Assembly: GCA_002102225.1 (NCBI GenBank)
Contig: LQPB01000099.1
Span: 1-52,392, forward strand
Direction of reading: 5' to 3'
DNA from: Mycobacterium interjectum
GTDB taxonomy: Bacteria; Actinomycetota; Actinomycetes; Mycobacteriales; Mycobacteriaceae
Length of the DNA stretch: 52,392 nt
Both the position numbers and the translations under genes were made by a program. How positions within the stretch are numbered: the stretch's first letter is position 1; each line of letters opens with the position of its first letter. The notes below the pieces were generated by a model, which was given only the letters and a program-made list of their open reading frames with translations, had not been told where the DNA came from and made no database searches. This document shows, piece after piece, positions 32,917 to 41,559 of this stretch.

Positions 32917-35900
32917 GCGAAATGTCCACTTTCTGTGCTGTTTCGAGGCGTTCGACGGTGCCCCCGAGCCGTTCGACGAGTTCGTCGCCGGTGATTTCGC
33001 CCATCAGCGTCGCCAGGGAAACCGTCCGGCCGATCATCCGGTTGAGACGTTTGCGCAGATCGAGCGCCAGCATCGAGTCGACGCCCAGATCGAACAGCGA
33101 TTCGGTGAGGTTCACCTCGGCGGACCGCTCGATGCCCAGCACGGCCGCCAGCTGGCTGCGCACCGCATCGGCCACCGACACCTGGTCCTGATCGGGCGCG
33201 ACGGCTTCCGTCGTCGGCGGCCCGGACCGGATGCCGTCCAGGAACATCCGCAACCGAGGCGTGTCCGCCGCGAACACGAGCGGGTCCTCGCGCCAGTCGC
33301 GCAGGCTCGCCTCGATCGCCTCGACCGGCGCCATCGGGCGCAGCCCGGACCGCTCGATGTCGCCGATCCCGGCCGAATCCGCGATGCTCCGGCCCGATTC
33401 GGTCGGGCCCTGCCACAGGCCCCATCGCACCGCGACGCAGTGCCTGCCCGCGTCGCGCAGCCGGGCGGCGGTCACGTCCAACAGGCGGTTGGCCGCCGAG
33501 TACGCCGCGTGTCCGCGGCCGCCCCACAACCCGGACACCGACGAGCACAACAGCATTCGCGCGTCGGCGCGCACGGGCCACACCTCGGCTAGGTGGGCAA
33601 GACCGCGGACCTTGGCGGCAAAGGTGTCCGCGACCGCGTCGACCGCGAGCTCGCCTACCGCGCCGAACGTGGCCGCGCCCGCGGCGTGGACGATGAGCGA
33701 CGCGCCGGCGCCGCCGTATTGCGCCGCGACGAGCGACAATTGGACTGGATCGGTGATGTCGCAGGGCGGCGACACGAGCTCGGCACCGGAGCGCGCCGTC
33801 AAGGTCTTCAGTAGTTCGGGATCCGCGGGGCGGCGGCTCAGCAGGACGATGCGCCGCGCGCCGCGCTCGGCGAGATAGCGGGCGTAATGCACGCCGACGG
33901 CCCCGGTCCCGCCGGTGATCACCACGTTGTCGAGCACGCCAGAATCCAGCGGCCACTGCGCGGGGGCGGGCGCATCGCAAAACGAGCGCTCGAACAACAC
34001 GTAACCGCTTTCGGATTCGCGCAGCGCGGTTTCACCGGAACCGGACAACAGTGCTTCGACGGCGGCGCGACCGGCGGCCGGCGTCAGCTCCCCCGACGCC
34101 AGGTCCAGGCGGCTGAAACTCTGCTCGGGATGATCGAATCCGATGCTGCGATGCAGCGCGGCCAGTGCCGCCTGGCCGGGTGACGGCGGCGCATCGCGAT
34201 CGCCTACCCGCTCGGCGCCTACGGTGACCAAACAGACGGTGTGGCAGCGGGGGCCGAGCGCGCGCGCATAGTCCGGCCGGCCGGACCCGATCAGTTCCGT
34301 GAGGCTCTGGGGGGCCGCGGCGGCGTCGGCGCCGCCGAGCGGTGGAGCGATCGCCACGAGAACCTCGGCGTCTCGCGGCGCGGCGAGGGCCGCCGCCGGG
34401 TGGGACTCGATCGCCGCGCGCAAAGACCGGGCCAGTGGGCCTTGATCGATGTCACCGCCGGGGTCGACCACCGCGAGGCGCGCGGGCGGGCCCGCGACCG
34501 GTGTGGACCGCGCCGCGCGCTCCCAGCGCTCGACCGCAACGTTGAGCCGGCCCGACCCGGCCGATGTCTCCAGCGGTTCCGGGTGCGCCCACATCGGTAT
34601 GGCGCGCATGGGCGCGTTGGGGAACCCGCGCGGACCCATGTCGGCGCCGTCCAGATAGTCGCCCCAGCCGTGGCCGGGGTCGGCGACCGCCGCGGTGACG
34701 ATATTCGCCGACAGCGCCTCGACCAATGGCTCGTTCCGGTGAGCCGACCCGACCAGCACCGCCGGGTCCTCGCGGGACTCGAAGATCTGGCCGATCGAGA
34801 ACAACAGCGCGGGATGGGCCGACAACTCGATGAACGAGGCCGCGCCACAACGGATTGCCGACTCGAAGGCGCGGTCCAGCCGCACCGTGTTGCGCAGGTT
34901 CGCATACCAGTAGGCGCCGAACCGCGCATCCGAAGCCACCACGTCGCCGGTGGTGCCGCCGATGAATTGCACCGGGCTTTCGGCGAATTCCGACGCGGGC
35001 AGCCGCCGTTGGAATTCGTCGCGCAGCCGCTCGAGCAGGCTGGTGTGCCCCGGAAAACCCGCGGCGATCTCGCGGGCGAACCCGCCGTTGGCGCGCACGG
35101 CGTCGGCGACGGCAAGCACCGCGTCGCGATCTCCCGAGACGGCCACGGTCGAGGCGGAGTAGACCACCGACAGCTCCACCCAACCGTCGGCGGCCGCGAT
35201 CAGCGGCCCCGCCTCCCGGGCCCCGATGCCCAGGGTTGCCATCGCGTAGCGACCCGGTAGGTGGTCGACCACGCCGGCGCGCGCCGCGACCACCGCGACC
35301 GCGTCCGGCAACGTGACGCTGCCGGCGACGACGGCCGCCGCGACCTCACCGAGGCTCTGGCCGATGGTGAGGTCGGGAACCACGCCGCACCAGCGCCACA
35401 CCTCGGCCAGGGCCACGGCGTGCACGAATTGCGCGCCCTGGACCTCGATCTCGGAAAAGGCTTCCGAGTCGTCCCCCGCGGTCAGGTAGCGCAGCGGCGA
35501 TTCGACGCCGGCGGCCTCGAACGCCGCGACGCAGCGATCGGCGGCGGCACGGTAGCTGCCGAGCGCCCGGTACGCCGCGGCGCCCATGCCCGGCCAGTGA
35601 CCGCCCTGGCCGGGAAAGACGAACGCCTGTCGGGGCGCCGCGGTCAGCGCCGACCTGCCGACCAGCGGATGCTCCCGCTCGGCGGCCAGCGCGCGCAACC
35701 CGTCGACGAGCTCGGCCCGGTTCGCAGCGCGGACGACCGCGCGATACCGGCGGACCCGCCGGGTTCCGCGCAGCCGCCGGGCCACCTGCGCCACAGTCGT
35801 TTCCGGAAAGCGGTCGAGATGGTCGGCGATCGCCCGGGCGTCGGCGGCGATGAGTTCGTCGGCGTGGGCGCTGAGCAGTACCGGGATCCGACCGTCGGGC

Positions 35901-35917
35901 AGGCGTCTGACGACCAT
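32909..35917 (-). CDS. mbtD: MbtD, polyketide synthase (AT-KR-ACP)
   Basis: A 1002-residue partial PKS module. The acyltransferase (about 95-390) has FPGQGGHW and the nucleophile Ser188 in GQSLGE; the ketoreductase (about 680-880) has ITGGTGAVG and YSAAN; the carrier has Ser948 in LGVDSML. With the ketosynthase MbtC it makes the beta-hydroxy acid (3-hydroxybutyrate-type) unit of mycobactin. The ATG at 35917 overlaps the mbtC stop (ATGA). The frame is open to 36925, but that part lies inside mbtC. Confidence 0.96.
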   Translation of the reverse strand: MVVRRLPDGRIPVLLSAHADELIAADARAIADHLDRFPETTVAQVARRLRGTRRVRRYRAVVRAANRAELVDGLRALAAEREHPLVGRSALTAAPRQAFVFPGQGGHWPGMGAAAYRALGSYRAAADRCVAAFEAAGVESPLRYLTAGDDSEAFSEIEVQGAQFVHAVALAEVWRWCGVVPDLTIGQSLGEVAAAVVAGSVTLPDAVAVVAARAGVVDHLPGRYAMATLGIGAREAGPLIAAADGWVELSVVYSASTVAVSGDRDAVLAVADAVRANGGFAREIAAGFPGHTSLLERLRDEFQRRLPASEFAESPVQFIGGTTGDVVASDARFGAYWYANLRNTVRLDRAFESAIRCGAASFIELSAHPALLFSIGQIFESREDPAVLVGSAHRNEPLVEALSANIVTAAVADPGHGWGDYLDGADMGPRGFPNAPMRAIPMWAHPEPLETSAGSGRLNVAVERWERAARSTPVAGPPARLAVVDPGGDIDQGPLARSLRAAIESHPAAALAAPRDAEVLVAIAPPLGGADAAAAPQSLTELIGSGRPDYARALGPRCHTVCLVTVGAERVGDRDAPPSPGQAALAALHRSIGFDHPEQSFSRLDLASGELTPAAGRAAVEALLSGSGETALRESESGYVLFERSFCDAPAPAQWPLDSGVLDNVVITGGTGAVGVHYARYLAERGARRIVLLSRRPADPELLKTLTARSGAELVSPPCDITDPVQLSLVAAQYGGAGASLIVHAAGAATFGAVGELAVDAVADTFAAKVRGLAHLAEVWPVRADARMLLCSSVSGLWGGRGHAAYSAANRLLDVTAARLRDAGRHCVAVRWGLWQGPTESGRSIADSAGIGDIERSGLRPMAPVEAIEASLRDWREDPLVFAADTPRLRMFLDGIRSGPPTTEAVAPDQDQVSVADAVRSQLAAVLGIERSAEVNLTESLFDLGVDSMLALDLRKRLNRMIGRTVSLATLMGEITGDELVERLGGTVERLETAQKVDISRD

Positions 35918-37230
35918 CAGGCCACCCCGCGCCCGGCCGCGTCGGGCATCGAGACGATCACGTGGGTGTTGGTGCCGCTCATCCCGAACGCGGAGACCGC
36001 CGCGGTGCGCCATCCATCGACGGCCTGCCACGGCGTCAGCTTGTCCGCCAGGCGCAGACCCTGTTTTTCCCAATCTATTTCGCGGCTGGGCTCGTCGACG
36101 TGCAGGGTCGGGGGCACCGCGGCGTGTTCGGCGGACAGGATCACCTTGGCCAGACCCAACGCGCCCGCCGCGGCCTGCGCATGCCCGATGTTGGACTTGA
36201 CCGATCCCAGGAGCGGTCCCCGCCCCGGCGGCGCGGTGCCGTAACTGGCCGCCATGGACAACAGCTCGGTCCGGTCGCCGAGCCGGGTTCCGGTGGCGTG
36301 GCCTTCGATCATCCCGACGTCGGCGGGCCCGATCCCGGCCTGGGCAAGGGCCCGCCGGAACAGCCGCAGCTGCGCGTCGCCGCTGGGGGCCATCAGCCCG
36401 GCGCTGCGCCCGTCGGAATTCAGGCAGCTGGCCCGCACTTCGGCGAGGATGTGCCGCCCGTCGGCCACCGCCCTGGACCGGCGCTGCAGCACGAACATGG
36501 CCGCACCCTCGGCCCAGACGGTCCCGCTGGCGAGCGCGCTGTAGGGCCGGCAGCGGCCGTCGTCGGACAGCGCGTGCTTCTTGGAGAACTCGACGAAATA
36601 GCCGGGGCTGCCCATCACGCACACGGCGCCGGCGATCGCGAGGTCGCAGTCGCCGGCCCGGATCGCCTGCACCGCGGTGTGAAACGCCGCCAGTGCCGAG
36701 GAGCATGCGGTGTCGATCGTCAGCGCGGGACCCGCGAGGTCCAGCGTGTAGGCGATGCGCCCGGAAATGACTCCCAGCGACGTCCCGGTGATCAAATGCC
36801 CGCTGTGGTGGGAGAACTCGGACAGCGGCGGGCCGTACTCGAGGGTGGAGGCGCCGACGTAGCAGCCCGCGTCGTGACCAGCCAGGTCGTCGGGGTTGAT
36901 TCCGGCGTTCTCGATGCTGCGCCACGCCACCCGCAGCCCCACCCGCTGCTGGGGGTCCATGGCCGTCGCTTCCCGCCGTGAGATGCCGAAGAATTCTGGA
37001 TCGAATGTCGTTGCGCTACCTAGGAATCCACCGAGATTGTGGATCGGCTTGAACCCGTCGCGTCGCGACCCGTCAAACAGCTCGCGCAGCGCCCAGCCCC
37101 GATCGGTGGGGAACGGTCCCAGCGCCTCGCGCTGCTCGGACAGCAGCGCCCAGAAGTCGTCCGGGGTTTCGATGCCGCCGGGCGCTTCCACCGCGAACCC
37201 GACGACCACGACCGGGTCGCTATCGGGCAT
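35917..37230 (-). CDS. mbtC: MbtC, stand-alone ketosynthase
   Basis: A 437-residue beta-ketoacyl synthase. The Cys-His-His triad is complete: Cys176 in DTACSSAL, His311 in EGHATGT and His350 in KSNIGH. It works in trans with MbtD for one round of malonyl extension. Starts at ATG 37230, overlapping the mbtB stop by 11 bases. Unlike a typical type I module, KS and AT-KR-ACP are on separate polypeptides, as in M. tuberculosis. Confidence 0.96.
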   Translation of the reverse strand: MPDSDPVVVVGFAVEAPGGIETPDDFWALLSEQREALGPFPTDRGWALRELFDGSRRDGFKPIHNLGGFLGSATTFDPEFFGISRREATAMDPQQRVGLRVAWRSIENAGINPDDLAGHDAGCYVGASTLEYGPPLSEFSHHSGHLITGTSLGVISGRIAYTLDLAGPALTIDTACSSALAAFHTAVQAIRAGDCDLAIAGAVCVMGSPGYFVEFSKKHALSDDGRCRPYSALASGTVWAEGAAMFVLQRRSRAVADGRHILAEVRASCLNSDGRSAGLMAPSGDAQLRLFRRALAQAGIGPADVGMIEGHATGTRLGDRTELLSMAASYGTAPPGRGPLLGSVKSNIGHAQAAAGALGLAKVILSAEHAAVPPTLHVDEPSREIDWEKQGLRLADKLTPWQAVDGWRTAAVSAFGMSGTNTHVIVSMPDAAGRGVA

Positions 37231-40200
37231 CGGCGCTCACCAGCCGGGCCACCGCGTCGAGGTGATCGTTGAGGTAGAAGTGACCGCCCTCGAATTCGGA
37301 CACCGTGAACCGGCCGGACGTGTGGGTCTCCCAGCCGGCCAGGGTTTCCCGGCTGATCCGGTGGTCACGGTCACCGCCCAACGCATGGATGTCGGCGCCG
37401 ATGCGCACGTCCGGACCGCAGGAGTAGGCGTTCAGGGCACGGTAGTCGGCCTGTACCGCCATCACCAGGAGTTCGACGAATTCCTCGTCCTCCAGGAGCA
37501 CCGGATCGGTCCCACCTAGGTCGACCATGTCCGCCAGCACGCCACTTTCGGTGGTCGGTAGCGGCCCGTACGCGGCGACCGTCGACGGGGCCTGCCCGGC
37601 CGAAGCCCACAGCACCCGCACCGGCACCCCATTGCTTTCGGCGACGCGGGCGAACTCGAAGGCCACCACCGCCCCCATGCAGTGCCCGAACAGGCTCAGC
37701 GGAGCCGCCGAAGCCCAGTCGCCCGCCTCGAAAAGCTCGCGCGCCAGCGCACCGACGCTGTCCGCCGCGGGATCGTTGCGCCGGTCGGCCCGCTGCGGGT
37801 ACTGCACCACGAAGGCGTCAACGTCGTTGGCCGACAGCGCTTTGGCCAGCGCGCGGTACGCCGCGGCCGCGCCGCCGGCGTGCGGGAAAACCACCACCGA
37901 GCCGCGCGCGGCGGCGGCGGTGAACCGCTTGACCCAGGGCTTGAACTTCCGCGGGGCGGTGGCGGTCGGCTTCTCCGGTTGATCGAGGGCGGACAGCACG
38001 TCGACACTCGACATCTCCGCGATTTCCAGGTACACCTCGGCCACCTGCTCGAGCCGACCGCCGTCGGCCTCCCGCCCGACGAGTAACTGGGCCAGGGTGG
38101 CGACCGTCCGGGCCGCGAAGATGTCGGCGACCATCAGGCTGGGCGAATCGAGCCACTGCCGGATGCCGGCGACGGCCTGCGTCGCGAGCACGGAATCGCC
38201 ACCGAGGGAGAAGAAATCGTCGTGCACGCCCACGGCGTCGACGTCGCGGTTCAACAGCTCCGCCACGATGTGGCACAGCGCGCGTTGCAGCCGCGTGGCC
38301 GGCGCCTGGTAGGGCGCCGCCGTCTCGCGCGACTGCTCGGCCACCGCCGCGGTCAGTAGCCCGGCGACGGCGCGCCGGTCGATCTTGCCGCCGTCGGTGA
38401 ACGGGATGCGCTCGACCACCGAGATGTGCGCCGGAATCATATGGGCGGGAACGAGATCGGCGAGGCAGTCACGAATCCGCGGGATGTCCGGCGCGACGTC
38501 ATCGAGGCAGACCTGTGCGGCCAGCACCTCGGCGCCGCCGGGTGCGGGCACCAGGGCCGCCACGGCCGCGCGCACCCCGGGCACCCGCCGCAGCGCGGCC
38601 TCGATCTCGCCGAGCTCGACGCGATACCCGCTGACCTTGATCCGGTGATCGGCGCGGCCGACGAATTCGAGGGTGCCATCCGGCCAGTAACGGGCCAGGT
38701 CGCCGGTGCGGTACCAGATGCGGCCCTGGTGGGCGACGAAGCGCTGCGCGGTCAGCTCGGCCCGCCCGCGGTAGCCGCGGGCGATGCCGCGCCCGGACAC
38801 CCAGAGTTCACCGGCCACCCAGTCGGGGCAGTCCGCGCCGCCATCGCCGACCACCCGGCAGGCGATGTTGGGGAACGGCTTGCCGTAGGGCACCGCGGTC
38901 CACCGGTCGGGCACGTCTTCGGTGACCTCGAAAATGGTTGCGTGGACGGCCGTTTCGGTGGCGCCGCCCAGACCGGCGAAGCGCACGCCGGGCGCCTGCG
39001 CACGCAGCCGGCGGGCCAGGCCGGGGCGCACCCAGTCGCCGCCGGTGGGCACCACCCGCAGCGACGACAGCCTCCCCTGGCCGACCTCGGCCAGCATCTC
39101 CAGCCAGCCGGGCAGGAAGTTCAGCACGGTGACCCGGTGGGCGTCGATCAGCCGGGCCCAGGCGTCGGGATCGCGGCGCTGCGCCTCGTCGACCACCACG
39201 ATCGCCCCGCCGGCGCGCAGCGTGGCGAAGACGTCCAGCACCGACATGTCGCATTCCAGCGTGGACAGCGCCAGGCACCGGTCGGCGGCGCCGATCTCGA
39301 AGTGGCGGGTGATGAATTCGACCGTGTTCATGGCGCCGTCGTGCGTCATCTCGACGCCCTTGGGTTCGCCCGTCGACCCGGAGGTGAACAGCACGTAAGC
39401 CAGCGCGCCGGGATCCGTTGCGGCGGGCCGGGTGTCGGGCGGCGCGTCGCGCGGCAGGTCGGCGATCACCAACGTGGGCACCGGCGCCGAAAGCGGCCGG
39501 CCACCGCACACCAGCGCGACGCTCACCCCGCCGGTTTTCAGGATGCGCTCCGCGCGCTCGCGTGGCTGGTCGACGCCGATCGGCAGGTACACCCCGCCGG
39601 CCGCCAGGATCCCGAGCAGCGCGGGCACCTGTTCGGCGGTCTTCGGGCCCATCACCGCCACGGTGTCGCCGGCGCCGATCCCGGCCGCCCGCAGCGCGGC
39701 GGCCACGGCCAGCGCCCGATCGCGCAGCTGGGCGTAGGTGAGGTCACCGGAACCGGCGAAGACCGCGGGCGCGTCGGGTTGCCGCTCGGCCCGGGCGAAG
39801 AACCCGTCGTGCAGCGCCTCGCCGCTGGGCTCGGCGGTGCGGCCGTTGGCCGCGTCGCGCACCGCGCGCTGGGTCTGCGGCAGCGCCGGGGGGCCGGGCG
39901 CGTCCCAGACGTCGTCGGCGGCGGCCAGCCGGAGCAGTTCGTCGATGTGGTGGTCGAACATGGCGTCGATGACGCCGGGCGCAAAGACCCCGTCACGCAC
40001 GTCCCAGTTCACCAGCACGCCGCCGTCGAACTCGGTGACCTGCGCGTCGAGCAGCACCTGCGGGCCCTGGGAAATGATCCAGGCGGGCGTGCCGAATTGC
40101 GTTGTGACGTCGGCACCGAACAGTTCCCCGAGGCCGAGCGCGCTGGTGAAGACCACCGGCGCCAGCACCTGGGTGCCGCGGTGGCGGCTGAGGTCGCGCA

Positions 40201-41461
40201 GCACCGACAGCCCGGGGTAGGCGGAATGGGCGGCGGCGGTCCGCATGGCGTCCTGCACCGCGTGCGCCCGCGCGGCCGGGGTGTCCGCCCCGACCAAATC
40301 AACGTCGAGCAGCAGGGACGAGGTGAAGTCGCCGACCAGGAGGTCGACGTCGGGATGCAGCTCCTGGCGCCCGAACAGGGGGACGTTCAGCAGGAACCGC
40401 GCGGTGGACCAGCGGGCCAGCGCGCTGGCGAACGCGGCGCCCAGCGCCATCGCCGGGGTGACGCCGCGGGCGCGGGCGCGCGCGAACAGCGCGTCGCGGG
40501 TGGCCGGGTCCAGCCAGTGCCAGCGCCGGGTGGAGGTGCGCGAGCCCCGGCCGCCGGTCGATGGCGGCGCCGGGGGGTCCGGCAGCTGCGGGATGCGTTG
40601 TGCCCACCAAGCCCGGTCGGCGTCGCGATCCGGCCGCGGTTGGGCCTCCTGCCGGGCGATCGCCTCGCGGTATTCCCGGTAGCTGTAGCCCAATTCGGGT
40701 AGGTCGCGGCCCAGGTAGAGGGCGGCCAGGTCGGCCATCAGGGTGCGGTAGCTCATCGCGTCGGCGGCCTGCATGTCCAGATCGACGTGCAGCCGGGAGC
40801 GATCGCCGGGCAGCAGCGTCAGCGTCAGTTCGAACACCGCGCCATCGAGCTGCTGGTGCGACTTGACGTCCCGCAGGGACGCCAGCCGCGCCTCGATGAC
40901 ATCGGGGGCGTCGGCGCGCAGGTCGACCACCGCGACGGGCAAGTCGCCGCATTCATCGAGCGGGACGCGCTGCGTGCCGTCGGGCAGAAACCGCACCCGC
41001 AGCATGGGGTGGCGCCGCGCGAGCCGGGTCGCGGCGGCGCGCAGGCGATCCGGGTCGACCGGGCCGCCGTCAAACTCCACGTACAGATGCCCGGCCACCC
41101 CGCCGAACTGCTGGTGATCCTGGCGCCCGACCCACATCGCGTGCTGCATCGGGGCGAGAGGGAAGGGGTCACCGGCGCGCCCGGCCGCGTCCGCCACCGG
41201 GGCCGGCTCGTCGGCGGCGGGCGCCGGAGCCCCGACGGTGACCAGCTCGGACCACGCCTCGATGGTCGGCGCCGCGGCCAGCGTGGCGAAATCGACGGCG
41301 ATGCCGTCGCGGCGCCAGCGACCGGCCAGCGTCATCATCCGGATGGAGTCCAGGCCCTGGCCGATCAGGTTGCCACCCGGGTCGATGGCGTCGGGGTTGA
41401 CGCCGAGCAGCTCGGCCACCTCCGCGCGGATGTCCTCCGCGCACGCCGGGGCACGCACCAC
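37220..41461 (-). CDS. mbtB: MbtB, phenyloxazoline synthase
   Basis: A 1413-residue NRPS that takes salicylate from MbtA and joins and cyclises it with Ser/Thr to a phenyloxazoline. Domains: aryl carrier (1-75, Ser39 in GLDSIRM); cyclisation (about 98-525, DxxxxDxxS as Asp229, Asp234, Ser237); adenylation (545-1035, TSGSTGEPKG at 693-702, Lys1026); carrier (Ser1090 in LGGDSV); thioesterase-like (1180-1413). The thioesterase nucleophile motif is GHCMG, with Cys1261 in place of Ser; His1394 is in GGHFYLND. GTG start behind GGGAGG. First gene of the mbtB-H operon, under the IdeR-like box. Confidence 0.97.
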   Translation of the reverse strand: MVRAPACAEDIRAEVAELLGVNPDAIDPGGNLIGQGLDSIRMMTLAGRWRRDGIAVDFATLAAAPTIEAWSELVTVGAPAPAADEPAPVADAAGRAGDPFPLAPMQHAMWVGRQDHQQFGGVAGHLYVEFDGGPVDPDRLRAAATRLARRHPMLRVRFLPDGTQRVPLDECGDLPVAVVDLRADAPDVIEARLASLRDVKSHQQLDGAVFELTLTLLPGDRSRLHVDLDMQAADAMSYRTLMADLAALYLGRDLPELGYSYREYREAIARQEAQPRPDRDADRAWWAQRIPQLPDPPAPPSTGGRGSRTSTRRWHWLDPATRDALFARARARGVTPAMALGAAFASALARWSTARFLLNVPLFGRQELHPDVDLLVGDFTSSLLLDVDLVGADTPAARAHAVQDAMRTAAAHSAYPGLSVLRDLSRHRGTQVLAPVVFTSALGLGELFGADVTTQFGTPAWIISQGPQVLLDAQVTEFDGGVLVNWDVRDGVFAPGVIDAMFDHHIDELLRLAAADDVWDAPGPPALPQTQRAVRDAANGRTAEPSGEALHDGFFARAERQPDAPAVFAGSGDLTYAQLRDRALAVAAALRAAGIGAGDTVAVMGPKTAEQVPALLGILAAGGVYLPIGVDQPRERAERILKTGGVSVALVCGGRPLSAPVPTLVIADLPRDAPPDTRPAATDPGALAYVLFTSGSTGEPKGVEMTHDGAMNTVEFITRHFEIGAADRCLALSTLECDMSVLDVFATLRAGGAIVVVDEAQRRDPDAWARLIDAHRVTVLNFLPGWLEMLAEVGQGRLSSLRVVPTGGDWVRPGLARRLRAQAPGVRFAGLGGATETAVHATIFEVTEDVPDRWTAVPYGKPFPNIACRVVGDGGADCPDWVAGELWVSGRGIARGYRGRAELTAQRFVAHQGRIWYRTGDLARYWPDGTLEFVGRADHRIKVSGYRVELGEIEAALRRVPGVRAAVAALVPAPGGAEVLAAQVCLDDVAPDIPRIRDCLADLVPAHMIPAHISVVERIPFTDGGKIDRRAVAGLLTAAVAEQSRETAAPYQAPATRLQRALCHIVAELLNRDVDAVGVHDDFFSLGGDSVLATQAVAGIRQWLDSPSLMVADIFAARTVATLAQLLVGREADGGRLEQVAEVYLEIAEMSSVDVLSALDQPEKPTATAPRKFKPWVKRFTAAAARGSVVVFPHAGGAAAAYRALAKALSANDVDAFVVQYPQRADRRNDPAADSVGALARELFEAGDWASAAPLSLFGHCMGAVVAFEFARVAESNGVPVRVLWASAGQAPSTVAAYGPLPTTESGVLADMVDLGGTDPVLLEDEEFVELLVMAVQADYRALNAYSCGPDVRIGADIHALGGDRDHRISRETLAGWETHTSGRFTVSEFEGGHFYLNDHLDAVARLVSADAR

Positions 41462-41477
41462 GAAGATCCTCCCAGAA

Positions 41478-41496
41478 TTAGCAAAGGCTGCCCTAA
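41478..41496. promoter_or_regulatory. IdeR iron box between mbtB and mbtA
   Basis: TTAGCAAAGGCTGCCCTAA matches 14 of 19 positions of the IdeR consensus TTAGGTTAGGCTAACCTAA, with both outer arms intact. It ends 16 bases before the mbtB GTG and covers a possible extended -10 (TTTGCTAAT on the minus strand) for mbtB. A second, much weaker overlapping match (about 10/19) is at 41494-41512. IdeR with Fe2+ represses both divergent mbt operons in M. tuberculosis from this position. Confidence 0.85.
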
Positions 41497-41510
41497 GTTG
41501 TTGGTTACCC

Positions 41511-41516
41511 TATCCT
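41511..41516 (+). promoter_or_regulatory. possible mbtA -10 element
   Basis: TATCCT on the plus strand, 44 bases before the mbtA ATG. Its -35 would fall inside the IdeR box and is a poor match, which fits a repressible promoter but is weak evidence alone. Confidence 0.4.
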
Positions 41517-41559
41517 CGATACCTGCGTCGCCGCTACCACCCCCCGAGCAAGGAGTCCG

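Noticed and set aside
38426..40702. 758-codon plus-strand frame opposite mbtB
   Set aside because: Mirror frame of a highly conserved NRPS. No recognisable motif, no ribosome-binding site that fits, and composition typical of antisense frames.
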